Assembly: GCA_963747775.1 (NCBI GenBank)
Contig: CAVVGT010000003.1
Location: forward strand, 1-64,000
Direction: 5' to 3'
Length of the DNA: 64,000 bases
DNA from: JAGVSZ01 sp963747775
GTDB lineage: Bacteria > Pseudomonadota > Gammaproteobacteria > Burkholderiales > SG8-39
Position numbers and translations under genes: made by a program. Of the stretch, positions 9,014-17,871 are shown piece after piece (the stretch's first letter is position 1; the number at the start of each line of letters is the position of its first letter). Below the pieces are notes generated by a model. It had not been told where the DNA came from. It saw only the letters and a program-made list of their open reading frames with translations, and made no database searches.

Positions 9014-9289
9014 ATGAGGGTCCTCGAGGCGAGCGAGCTGGAGCGGATGGTGCGGCGGACGTTTCCCGCGAAACCGGGATTCACTGTCGGTCGCGACCTG
9101 GGGCTCACGCCGAACCGCCTGCCGGCGGTGGCGTTCATCCACGGCGGCCCGGACCCGTATCTCGACCGCGACGTGGATGAGTGGCTCCAGGGCCGGCCGA
9201 AGTTCGTGGGGCTGTACCCGCTGTTGAACCGGCTCTGCCGCGCGGGCGCGCTCGCGCCGGGCGCGTACGCGGTGACGCGGGGAAACTAG
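9014..9289 (+). CDS. Conserved 91-aa protein, paralogue of 62249-62524
   Basis: 91 residues with a strong AAGGAGG ribosome binding site. It shares the pattern ELERMVR-TFP, (F/Y)(I/V)HGG-DP(Y/F)L-R, WL-G, PLLNRLCR-G-L-PG-YAV with the gene at 62249. No domain is recognised; it is soluble and probably cytoplasmic. Both copies end with the same leucine- and proline-rich segment, suggesting a real conserved fold. A weak sigma-54-like site precedes this copy. Confidence 0.7.
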   Translation: MRVLEASELERMVRRTFPAKPGFTVGRDLGLTPNRLPAVAFIHGGPDPYLDRDVDEWLQGRPKFVGLYPLLNRLCRAGALAPGAYAVTRGN

Positions 9290-9630
9290 CTCGAGCCGTC
9301 GGCGCGCTGCGGCGTGCCGGCGACGGGACGCGGATGTCTCACTCGGGATCCGTGCGTAATCGCCCGAGCCGGCCGTGTCTTGCACGGGCAAGTATCCGGA
9401 TTCAGTCGAGCAAGGTCCGCAGTTGGCCGCACTGAGACGGTCGCGACCGGCTGAGTTCGACCCAATCCAGCCGGCCGACGGCCCGCAAGTTAGAGTCGAA
9501 ATCGTCGGTGGGCCGAAACAATTGCGCAACAAACTGTTTCCCAACTCGACGCATCGACGATACCGAGCTCTCTCACGATAGCGGCATGCGCTCGCCCTAC
9601 ACCATGAATACGCCAATCAGGAGACGCGGA
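9290..9630. other. Intergenic region before the RND efflux operon
   Basis: About 340 bases with no supported gene. The AGGAG ribosome binding site of the efflux adaptor gene is at 9620-9624. I see no clear promoter, operator or terminator. Confidence 0.4.
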
Positions 9631-10669
9631 ATGCGAAAGGAATGGTTGCTAGGCGCAGCCCTCATCGCGGGTCTGATCAACGCGCCCATCGGGCGCGGTA
9701 CCCGGCGACCTGGTAGCTGCGGTAGTCCAATCCACGGGTACCGGTGACGCCGCCGGCTTCGATGGCGTGGTGGAGGCCGTCCGGCAGACCGCCGTCGCGG
9801 CGCAGATATCCGGCGCCGTCGTCGCGCTCGACGTCAAGGCGGGGGACGTCGTAAAGGCGGGGCAGGTCCTGGTCAGGATCGACGCGCACGCGGCGGACCA
9901 GACGGTCGCCGCGAGCGAAGCGCAAGTCCAGTCCGCGCGCGCCGCGCTGGAAGCGGCGACCAAGGAATTCGAGCGGCAGAAGCAGCTACACGATAAGAAA
10001 TACACGAGCCAGGCCGCACTCGAACGCGCCGAAGCGCAGTTCAAGGCCACGCAGGCGCAGGTCGCGGCACAGATCGCGCAGGCGGGGGCGGCACGCGCCC
10101 AATCCGGATTCTTCGTCGTCAAGGCGCCGTATGGCGGGGTCGTCGCCGAGGTTCCCGTGGCGCTGGGCGACATGGCCCTCCCCGGCCGGCCGCTGCTGAC
10201 GCTGTACGACCCGTCGGCGCTGCGCGTGACCGTCGCGGTGCCCCAGACCGCGGTCGCCGTGCTGCCCGCCGCGCCCGCGATCAAGGTCGAGCTCCCGGGG
10301 TTTTCCGGCGGCCGGCAGTGGATCGCGCCTTCCCGCGGGGAGCTTCTGCCGACGGTCGACCCGGGCACGCATACGGTGCAGGTCCGGCTCGACCTGCCGG
10401 CCTCGGTCCAGGGCGTCAAGCCCGGTATGTTCGCGCGCGCGTGGCTACCCGGACAACGCGGCGTTGCCGCCCGATTCTTCGTGCCGGCCACGGCCGTCGT
10501 GCGCCGCGCCGAAATGACGGGCTTGTACGTCATCGACGCGAATGGCCGCCCCATCCTGCGACAGGTTCGCCTCGGACGCGCCGGCAACGACACGGTGGAA
10601 ATCCTCTCGGGTGTGGCGGCCGGCGAGCGCGTCGCGCTCGAACCACAAGCAGCGGCGCGCCTGCGCTGA
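9631..10669 (+). CDS. RND efflux periplasmic adaptor, with an apparent 5' frameshift
   Basis: Membrane fusion protein of a tripartite RND pump. The ATG at 9631, with an AGGAG site, encodes a signal peptide (MRKEWLLGAALIAGLIN), but this frame ends at 9747. The mature protein continues in another frame (PGDLVAAVVQ from about 9701, then VVEAVRQTAVAAQISGAVV), so one extra base lies near 9677-9700. A GTG at 9767 could start a signal-less product. The lipoyl/barrel-sandwich (KAGDVVKAGQVLVRID), coiled-coil hairpin and beta-barrel domains follow normally. The RND pump gene starts 11 bp after its stop. Confidence 0.8.
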
Positions 10670-10679
10670 AGAACCCGTG

Positions 10680-13600
10680 ATGAGCAAAGAGCTCGGCATC
10701 TCCGGCCGTATCGCGGCCTTCTTCCAGGCGGCACAAATCACGCCGCTGCTGGCGCTCGCGGCACTACTCCTCGGCGCATTCGCCGTGCTCGTCACGCCGC
10801 GTGAAGAGGAGCCACAGATCAATGTCACGATGGCCAACGTGTTGATCCCCTTCCCGGGGGCCTCGGCGCGCGACGTTGAGCAGATGGTCGCCGCGCCTGC
10901 CGAGCAGGTACTGTCGCAGATCGCTGGCATCGAGCATGTGATGTCCCTATCCCGTCCCGGCCTCGCGGTCCTGACCGTGCAGTTCAAGGTGGGCGTGCCG
11001 CGCATCGAAGCGCTCGTGCGCCTGTACGACACGGTCAACGCCAACGCCGACTGGCTGCCCAAGGGCCTGGGCGTGCTGGCCCCGTTGATCAAACCCAAGG
11101 GTATCGACGACGTGCCGATCGTCACCCTGACCCTCTACAGCAGGAACCCGGCGATCGGGGCGTTCGACCTGGAGCGCGTTGCGCATAGCATCGAGACGGA
11201 TCTGAAGCGAGTCGGCGGCACCCGGGAAGTCACGACCATCGGCGGTCCCGGGCGCGCGGTCATGGTCGAGATCGATCCGAGCCGGATGGCGGGCAACGGC
11301 GTGACGGTCTCCGACCTGCGCGCTTCGCTGCAGTCGGCCAACCTCGGCCTGCCGGTGGGCGATCTCATCTCCGGCAACCGCGCCGTCGCCGTCGAATCCG
11401 GACCGTTCCTCAAGGAAGCCCGCGACGTGGCCGAGCTGGTCGTGGGTGTGCGCGACGGCAAGCCCGTCTTCCTGCAGGACGTGGCCACCGTCCGCGACGG
11501 CCCGCTGCCTGCAAGCCATTATGTCTGGCACGGCGTCACCGGCAAGGACGGCGGCGAGTACCCGGCCGTCACCCTCGCCGTGACCAAGAAGTCCGGAGAA
11601 AACGCCATCGACGTCGCGAACGCGGTGATGCGCCGCGTCGACCTGCTCCGCAATACCGTCATCCCGCAGGACGTTCAGGTCGCCGAGACCCGCAACTACG
11701 GCGCCACCGCCAACGACAAGGCGCAGAAGCTCATCCAGAAGCTGCTGTTCGCCACCGCCTCGGTCGTGGCGCTCGTGTTCGCCGCGCTCGGCCGGCGCGA
11801 AGCCGCGATCGTCGGCACGGCCGTGATCCTGACGCTGGCGGCGACGCTGTTCGCCTCGTGGGCGTGGGGCTTCACGCTGAATCGCGTATCCCTGTTCGCA
11901 TTGATTTTCTCGACCGGCATCCTGGTCGACGACGCCATCGTCGTGGTCGAGAACATCCACCGACACCAGGGATTGTTCCCGGGCAAATCGCTCGTCGAGA
12001 TCATCCCGGGCGCCGTCGACGAAGTCGGCGGACCCACGATACTCGCCACGCTGACGGTGATCGCCGCGCTCCTGCCGATGGCCTTCGTCTCCGGGCTGAT
12101 GGGCCCGTACATGAGCCCCATCCCGATCAATGCCAGCATGGGCATGCTGCTGTCCCTGGCCATCGCCTTCGTCGTCACGCCGTGGCTCTCGCGGCTGTGG
12201 CTGAAGGCGTCGCCCGCCGCCGCCGGCCACGCGCAGCCGCAGGGGCTGTCGGGAAAGCTCGCCCCGGTGTTCGTCCATGTCTTCCGCCCGCTGCTCGACG
12301 ACAAGCACGGTGCCCGCAACCGGCGGCTGATGGGACTGGGCATCGCGGTCCTGATCGCGATTTCGCTGGTGTTGCCGGGCATCGGCCTCGTGCAGCTCAA
12401 GATGCTGCCGTTCGACAACAAGTCGGAGTTCCAGGTCGTTGTCGACATGCCGGCGGGCACCCCGGTCGAGCAAACGGCAGCGGTGCTGCGCGAGCTCGGC
12501 GCCCATCTCGCCACGGTCCCGGAGGTGACCGACTACCAGGCGTACGCGGGCACGGCCGCGCCGATCAATTTCAACGGGCTCGTCCGCCAGTACCACCTGC
12601 GTACCGGCGGCGAGGTCGGCGACATCCAGGTCACCCTCGTCGACAAGCACCGACGCGGCGAGCAGAGCCACGCCATCGCGATGCGCGTGCGCCCGGCGCT
12701 GCAGCAGATCGGCCGCCGCTTCGGCGCGAACGTGAAGGTCGTCGAGGTGCCGCCGGGACCGCCCGTGCAGGCGCCGATCGTCGCCGAGATCTACGGCCCC
12801 GAGGCCAAGGGCCGCCGCGAGGTGGCTAAAGCCGTGCGCGCGGTGTTCGAGAAGACCGCGGGCGTGGTCGATGTCGACGACAGCAGCATCGCGGACGCGC
12901 CGAAGACGCTGCTGCTCGTCGATCGCCGCAAGGCCGCCATGCTCGGCGTTCCGCAGCAAGCGATCGTCAGCACGCTGCGGGCGGGTCTGGCGGGCGAGGC
13001 GGCGAGCTATCTGCACGACGAGAGCAAGTATCCGGCGGCCGCGACGCTGCAGCTTCCGGCGGAGCAGCAGGGCGATCTCGACACCCTGCTCCAGCTCAGC
13101 GTTCGCACCGGCTCCGTCAAGCTGGTGCCGATCCGCGAGCTGGTCACGGTTAGCGATACCCTGCGCGAGCAGACCATCTTCCACAAGGACCTACTGCCGG
13201 TGAATTTCGTGGTCGCCGACATGGCGGGGCACACCGACAGCCCGCTCTACGGCATGTTCGCGATGCGTAGCAAAGTGGCTGCGATCACCACCCCGGGCGG
13301 CGGCTCGCTGGTCGAGTATTTCATCCGCCAGCCGGACGATCCCTATCGCGACTACGCCATCAAGTGGGACGGCGAGTCGCAGATCACCTACGAGACGTTC
13401 CGCGACATGGGCGCCGCCTACGCGGTCGGCCTCGTGCTGATCTACCTGCTGGTCGTGGCGCAGTTCGGCTCGTACCTCACGCCGCTCATCATCATGGCGC
13501 CGATTCCGCTCACCCTCATCGGCGTCATGCCCGGCCACGCGCTGCTCGGCGCGCATTACACCGCGACCAGCATGGTCGGGATGATCGCGCTGGCCGGCAT

Positions 13601-13904
13601 CATCGTGCGCAACTCGATCCTTCTGGTCGATTTCATCAACCTGCAGGTGACGGCCGGCGTCGCGTTCAAGGACGCCGTCGTGCGCTCGGCGATCACGCGG
13701 GCGCAGCCGATCATGCTGACCGGCATCGCGGCGATGCTCGGCGCGCGTTTAATCCTCGACGATCCGATCTTCAACGGTCTCGCCATCTCGCTGATCTTCG
13801 GGATCCTGGTGTCCACGCTGCTCACGCTCGTGGTCATTCCCGTGCTGTACTTCATGGCCTATCGCAACCGCCTCGGGCCGACCCTACAACGAGCATCAAC
13901 ATGA
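10680..13904 (+). CDS. RND efflux transporter permease subunit
   Basis: 1074 residues, the usual size of an AcrB/CusA-type inner-membrane pump. It has the first transmembrane helix (residues 23-40), a large periplasmic porter domain (IPFPGASARDVEQMVAAPAEQ), a block of helices (residues about 340-560, including GILVDDAIVVVENIHRH), a second porter domain and a second helix block (ATSMVGMIALAGIIVRNSILLVDFIN). DD and N in the helix 4/10 motifs fit proton relay. It follows the adaptor gene by 11 bp. No outer-membrane channel gene follows, so a channel from elsewhere must serve. Substrate unknown. Confidence 0.92.
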   Translation: MSKELGISGRIAAFFQAAQITPLLALAALLLGAFAVLVTPREEEPQINVTMANVLIPFPGASARDVEQMVAAPAEQVLSQIAGIEHVMSLSRPGLAVLTVQFKVGVPRIEALVRLYDTVNANADWLPKGLGVLAPLIKPKGIDDVPIVTLTLYSRNPAIGAFDLERVAHSIETDLKRVGGTREVTTIGGPGRAVMVEIDPSRMAGNGVTVSDLRASLQSANLGLPVGDLISGNRAVAVESGPFLKEARDVAELVVGVRDGKPVFLQDVATVRDGPLPASHYVWHGVTGKDGGEYPAVTLAVTKKSGENAIDVANAVMRRVDLLRNTVIPQDVQVAETRNYGATANDKAQKLIQKLLFATASVVALVFAALGRREAAIVGTAVILTLAATLFASWAWGFTLNRVSLFALIFSTGILVDDAIVVVENIHRHQGLFPGKSLVEIIPGAVDEVGGPTILATLTVIAALLPMAFVSGLMGPYMSPIPINASMGMLLSLAIAFVVTPWLSRLWLKASPAAAGHAQPQGLSGKLAPVFVHVFRPLLDDKHGARNRRLMGLGIAVLIAISLVLPGIGLVQLKMLPFDNKSEFQVVVDMPAGTPVEQTAAVLRELGAHLATVPEVTDYQAYAGTAAPINFNGLVRQYHLRTGGEVGDIQVTLVDKHRRGEQSHAIAMRVRPALQQIGRRFGANVKVVEVPPGPPVQAPIVAEIYGPEAKGRREVAKAVRAVFEKTAGVVDVDDSSIADAPKTLLLVDRRKAAMLGVPQQAIVSTLRAGLAGEAASYLHDESKYPAAATLQLPAEQQGDLDTLLQLSVRTGSVKLVPIRELVTVSDTLREQTIFHKDLLPVNFVVADMAGHTDSPLYGMFAMRSKVAAITTPGGGSLVEYFIRQPDDPYRDYAIKWDGESQITYETFRDMGAAYAVGLVLIYLLVVAQFGSYLTPLIIMAPIPLTLIGVMPGHALLGAHYTATSMVGMIALAGIIVRNSILLVDFINLQVTAGVAFKDAVVRSAITRAQPIMLTGIAAMLGARLILDDPIFNGLAISLIFGILVSTLLTLVVIPVLYFMAYRNRLGPTLQRAST

Positions 13905-14140
13905 CGTCCTGGCCGATCGTCCGGCTCGTTGCGGGCATCTCCCGCCGGGACGCGACAACCGCATCTCGTCGGGCCGCCCGATTTCGAAACGACTATCCGT
14001 ACACCGACCAGCCCGGTTGGCGGAAGTCGAGCCCGGGTGGCACCACATCGGCCTGCCGGGCGTGTTTCTCGCCCGCGACGCCAGCGCTCATTTCCGGGCG
14101 CAGAGGAGCAAGCCAACTGCTTCGCCCGGGCGATGGTCTC

Positions 14141-15049
14141 TCACGGCTGCGGCGCTTCGGTTCGCATCGGCTTGGTCGGCGCGTCGATCGGCTCGCGCCG
14201 GACGCGCTCGTACTCGGCGATGACCTGCGCGCCGAGGAGGAGGACGATGGCCCCGATCTCGACGCTCAGCAGCACGATGATCGACGTCGTCAGCGAGCCG
14301 TACACGAGCTGGATCGACGACATCGAGGCGTAGTACCAGACCAGGACGTGGCGGGTGATCTCCCATAACAACCCGGCGGTCACGCCGCCGATCAGCGCGT
14401 AGCGCACCGAGAGCCGGCCCACCGGCATCACGAGGTAGATCGCGGTCAGCATCAGGATCTCTCCGGCCACCCCGATGAGGTAGACGAGCGCGGTCGAAAG
14501 GCTGTCGAGCGAGCGCATCTCGCCGAAGACCTTCATTTCCCGCGTGCCGAGGGACTGGAGCGCGCCGGAGACGACGGTCACCACGAGAAAGCCGATTCCC
14601 AGGAAAAGGATGAAAAGATAGGGCATCAGGACCGAAGTGAGGAACCGCCGCCGCTTCACCGCGACGCGATGGAAGAAGATCACCGACATCGCGTTCTCGA
14701 GCACGGTGAAAGCGAGCGCGCTGAAGAACACCAGCGTCAGCAGCAGCACCGGGCCGATGACGTGGCGATGATCGAGGAAGGTGCGCAGCTCGTCCACGAG
14801 CGCGCCCGACCGGCCGGGCACGACGAACTCCAGGTACGCAGCGAGCGCTACCAGAAGCCGCTCGGCGTCGATGACCTGCGACAGCACGATCATCACGAGG
14901 ATGAGCAGCGGTACGAGGGAAAGCAGCGTGTAGTAGGCGACGGCCCCCGCGAGGAGCAGGCCCTGGTTGGCGCGAAAGCCCTTGAGCACGCGCAAGCCGA
15001 ATGCGCCGGGATGTTTGAGAACCGTTTTGGTGTTGGCAGCAAGGCGCAT
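14141..15049 (-). CDS. YihY/BrkB family inner membrane protein
   Basis: 302 residues matching the YihY/UPF0761 family. The N-terminal FRANQGLLLAGAVAYYTLLSLVPL motif is diagnostic, followed by about six transmembrane segments and a cytoplasmic tail rich in charged residues. Length is normal. The family was once called ribonuclease BN in error; a transport or envelope role is more likely. It is convergent with the end of the RND operon, with about 235 bp between them showing no clear gene. Confidence 0.9.
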   Translation of the reverse strand: MRLAANTKTVLKHPGAFGLRVLKGFRANQGLLLAGAVAYYTLLSLVPLLILVMIVLSQVIDAERLLVALAAYLEFVVPGRSGALVDELRTFLDHRHVIGPVLLLTLVFFSALAFTVLENAMSVIFFHRVAVKRRRFLTSVLMPYLFILFLGIGFLVVTVVSGALQSLGTREMKVFGEMRSLDSLSTALVYLIGVAGEILMLTAIYLVMPVGRLSVRYALIGGVTAGLLWEITRHVLVWYYASMSSIQLVYGSLTTSIIVLLSVEIGAIVLLLGAQVIAEYERVRREPIDAPTKPMRTEAPQP

Positions 15050-15146
15050 GATCGCGTTCCGCTCTTTGAGCTATTGCCGAGCGCCGCCCAACTCCGAGAT
15101 CCAGACCCAGCGCATCCCCTCGCGTCAGGGGGCGACCGACGCGTCT

Positions 15147-15725
15147 CTATCGTCTCAGCAGGCCCGGCAGCATGCGTGCAAGCACGTTGTCCTTGCGGAT
15201 GAAGTAATGGAACAGCGCCGCGGCGACATGGATCGCGACCAGCAGGACGAGCAGCCTTCCCAGCAGTCGATGCACGAGGAAGGCCGTGGCGGAGGCCTCC
15301 CGGTTCGGCGGGGCGACGCCCGGAAGCGAGAACAAGCCGAAGATGTCGAGGGCGGGATAGAGCGAGATTCCGATGTACCCCGCCATCGGAACGCATAGCA
15401 GCAGAACGTACATGCCCCAGTGATTGAGGCGGCTCGCGATCTTCTGCCACGGCTCGAGGGTCGGCTCGTCCGCCGGAGTGCCGTGCGTCAGCCGATAGGC
15501 GAGCCGGCCAAGAACGACCAGCAGGATCGTCACGCCGATCAGCTTATGGCTGGTGTAGAGCCCGCCCGTTACCGCATCCCAGATTTTCAGCGAGTTTCCG
15601 CGATAGGCCATATAGACCCCGAGCGGGGCCTGGACAACGATCAACGCCACGATCGACCAGTGAAAGAACCGCGCCGCGCGACTGTAGAGTTCCACACGTC
15701 CTGCCCTTGCGGCCGCCTTGTCCAT
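15147..15725 (-). CDS. Cytochrome b561 family protein
   Basis: 192 residues from an ATG with a strong GAGGAGG site; an in-frame ATG at 15767 is the alternative. It has four transmembrane helices with the haem-ligand histidines in place: FFHWSIVAL, YTSHKLIGV, LNHWGMYVLLL and IHVAAALFHYFIRKD. It transfers electrons in the inner membrane, probably from quinol to a periplasmic acceptor such as superoxide. A good sigma-54 promoter (15850-15865) points toward it from 125 bp upstream. Confidence 0.9.
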   Translation of the reverse strand: MDKAAARAGRVELYSRAARFFHWSIVALIVVQAPLGVYMAYRGNSLKIWDAVTGGLYTSHKLIGVTILLVVLGRLAYRLTHGTPADEPTLEPWQKIASRLNHWGMYVLLLCVPMAGYIGISLYPALDIFGLFSLPGVAPPNREASATAFLVHRLLGRLLVLLVAIHVAAALFHYFIRKDNVLARMLPGLLRR

Positions 15726-15849
15726 GTCCAGCCTCCTCGCGCTTGCCGCCAGGTCGTCCAAGCGCATTCTCCGCCCGGCGCTTGAATTCGGCTTCTGCGC
15801 CGGCTCGCCTCGCGAAACAAGACATCGTCGGGCAACGCATGGGGCGAAG

Positions 15850-15865
15850 AGCAATCGGCGTGCCT
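15850..15865 (-). promoter_or_regulatory. Sigma-54 -24/-12 promoter
   Basis: On the minus strand AGGCACGCCGATTGCT, an exact GGCAC-N5-TTGC core. It faces the cytochrome b561 gene, leaving a leader of roughly 110 nt. It is the leftmost strong site of the set. Confidence 0.65.
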
Positions 15866-15997
15866 CGACCTTCAATTACGCACGCGCCGGCCGCCGAGAA
15901 GTCCGCGTATAGCGTCGGGCGAAGGAAGTGAAGGCCAGGGAGAGGGTGCCGCGCGAGCGACCCGGTGACGCCGGGCCGAGTCCTCAGCCGTCGCGGC

Positions 15998-16261
15998 TCA
16001 GCGGCGTACGCGAAAATAGGCGAGTCCGGACGGCAGCTCCTTGCCTTCCCGCATCTGCTCGAGGCAGCTGTGCAGTCCGAAATTTTGGTAGTAGCCGGCG
16101 AGCGTCTCGGCGACTTCCTGCGCGTCGATGGGCCACCAGTCGACCTCCCAGTCGAAGCGCATCTCGAAACGCAGTCCGAGCGCACGGCGCACGAACGACA
16201 TCACCTCGTCGGACGCGTTCTGCGTCGGCGGTGAGATCTCGATCGAGTCCTCAATCTGCAT
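15998..16261 (-). CDS. Small conserved acidic protein of unknown function (87 aa)
   Basis: 87 residues, soluble, starting MQIEDSIEISPP and containing MRFDWEVDWWPIDAQEVAETLAGYY-type segments rich in Trp and acidic residues. I do not recognise a family. Composition and codon use are ordinary for the region and it fills the gap between the b561 gene and pssA. Start chosen at the only early ATG. Confidence 0.5.
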   Translation of the reverse strand: MQIEDSIEISPPTQNASDEVMSFVRRALGLRFEMRFDWEVDWWPIDAQEVAETLAGYYQNFGLHSCLEQMREGKELPSGLAYFRVRR

Positions 16262-16517
16262 CGTCGGTTCTACGTCGTCTGCCTTCGGTCAGTCGGCATG
16301 CGTACCAAGGCAGAGAGCCTTCACCTTGCGGCCAGACCCGGCGGCGCGCCGTGACAAATCGCCGGCTCCCCGCGACGGCCGCCCGCGGGAGCGTGAAGCC
16401 GTTCACGCATGTAACGCCGTTTGACAATCTGGACCCCAAGCGGCCATGGCAGGCGCATCCAATCGCAACAAGGGGTTACCGGTCGAACCGCCGGAGGCCG
16501 GCGAGGCGCCGCCGCCC

Positions 16518-17135
16518 TCAGGGCTTCGGAATCCGCAGGGTCTTGCTGATCATCAGGGAGCCCGACAGGAGGAAGAGCAACACGGGCAGGTGAAACGCGA
16601 CGCCGAGCACGTGCGCCGGATAAAGATCCTCGCGAGCGAACGCCCAGACCAGCACGCCGAGAGGAACGACGCTCGTAGGAATCGGCGTACCTTCGAAGTA
16701 CTCGACCTTCCCGGTCCGGGTGGACAAGGTCTCGGCACCGATGTTGTAGCGGGCAAGGCGGCTCAAGCCGCACATCGCGAAGTAGATCAGGATCACCTGA
16801 TCGAGGCCGCTGCGCATTCCGACCGCGAACGCGAGCGCCGCGGGGGCGACGCCGAAGGAGATCACGTCGGCGAGGGAGTCAAGCTCGCGTCCCAGTGCGG
16901 AAGCGGTGTGACGCCAACGGGCGATTCGGCCGTCCACAAGGTCGAACACAAGGGCCGCCACGATCAACCCGGTAGCGAAGTACACGTGACGGACGTTCAA
17001 GGTGTCTACGAACTTCATCGCTTCGAAGATCGCCGCCACCCCGCAGAAGCCATTCGCGAGCGTAAACAGATCCGCCAGGTGCAGATCGCGGATCAGAGAG
17101 AGGTGCCGAACCGAGGATCGTTCGTGCATGCCCAT
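16518..17135 (-). CDS. pssA: CDP-diacylglycerol-serine O-phosphatidyltransferase
   Basis: 205 residues of the CDP-alcohol phosphatidyltransferase family. The catalytic motif D-G-x2-A-R-x8-G-x3-D-x3-D is complete in LVDGRIARWRHTASALGREL followed by DSLAD. About six to eight transmembrane helices surround it. It makes phosphatidylserine, the precursor of phosphatidylethanolamine, in the inner membrane. An in-frame ATG at 17129 is an alternative start. The DksA-like gene lies just upstream on the same strand. The region also has two PLD-type phospholipid enzymes. Confidence 0.88.
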   Translation of the reverse strand: MGMHERSSVRHLSLIRDLHLADLFTLANGFCGVAAIFEAMKFVDTLNVRHVYFATGLIVAALVFDLVDGRIARWRHTASALGRELDSLADVISFGVAPAALAFAVGMRSGLDQVILIYFAMCGLSRLARYNIGAETLSTRTGKVEYFEGTPIPTSVVPLGVLVWAFAREDLYPAHVLGVAFHLPVLLFLLSGSLMISKTLRIPKP

Positions 17136-17175
17136 AGGATCTGGTGGTAAGAATTGCCCACACCGTCGCGCGGTG

Positions 17176-17574
17176 TCACAGCGAGGCGATAGTCGGGGTT
17201 CGGCGCTCGAACAGCTCCTGGCAGAAGCTGCATCGCTCCGCCGCGGGCAGCACTTCCAGCCGCGCTGGATCGATCTCGAGGTCGCAGTCGACGCACCGGC
17301 CGTAGCTGCCGTCTTCGAGCCGCTCGAGCGCGCGGCCGACCGCAGTCAGCTGGGTGACATCGCGCTCGAGCAGCGCGCCCCGCAGGTCGGTCTGCGCGAT
17401 CGCCACCGAGGCGTCGCCCACGTCCTGCACCTCTCCGGCGATCCCATTGAAGGTCTCCTCAGGCTCGGGAACGATTTCCGCGGAGACTTTGGTCCGCAGT
17501 TCATCAAGACGGGCCTGAAGTTGGGCACGCATCACGCTGCGCCGTTCGCGATCGGTAGGGTCCATTCTTGCCAT
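17176..17574 (-). CDS. DksA/TraR C4-type zinc finger protein
   Basis: About 132 residues (or 129 from the ATG at 17565). An N-terminal helical region with acidic residues (LDELRTKVSAEIVPEPEETFNG) is followed by a C4 zinc finger, Cys-x2-Cys then Cys-x2-Cys separated by 17 residues (CVDCD and CSFCQ). Members bind in the RNA polymerase secondary channel and modulate initiation, in DksA's case with ppGpp. The canonical DksA DxxDxA coiled-coil tip is not obvious, so this is a DksA-like paralogue and not clearly DksA. Confidence 0.85.
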   Translation of the reverse strand: MARMDPTDRERRSVMRAQLQARLDELRTKVSAEIVPEPEETFNGIAGEVQDVGDASVAIAQTDLRGALLERDVTQLTAVGRALERLEDGSYGRCVDCDLEIDPARLEVLPAAERCSFCQELFERRTPTIASL

Positions 17575-17843
17575 CCAGCAACGGACGTTCCCGGGGCGGG
17601 CTCGGCGGCGCAGCGCCGAATCGTGCCGCAGTCCCAGTCCAAGCAGCAGCCCGAGGTTGCTCCAGAGCAGATAGGCCATCCCGGGCTGGAGCAGGCGCTC
17701 CCGGTTCAAGCAGCAGTACCTCCGCGTGCGGAGGGAGTGGTCGCGCCGCGGGAGGAGGCCGTCACGAGCGCGCTTCTCGTGAATATTTTCCGCGCCTGTG
17801 TACCAATGCTCCGCTTCGCGGCGCAATCGGCGTCTCGACGGCA

Positions 17844-17859
17844 CGGCACCATTCTTGCA
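17844..17859 (+). promoter_or_regulatory. Sigma-54 -24/-12 promoter candidate
   Basis: CGGCACCATTCTTGCA, an exact GGCAC-N5-TTGC core. It ends only 13 bp before the ATG at 17872, so the transcript would start almost at that codon. Either the message is leaderless, or translation starts further in, or the site is fortuitous. Confidence 0.45.
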
Positions 17860-17871
17860 GCTGGCCGCGAC

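Noticed and set aside
10947..13184. A 745-codon minus-strand frame opposite the RND pump gene
   Set aside because: Shadow of the real gene: Arg/His/Asp-rich sequence with no domain, and the plus-strand product is a clear RND protein.
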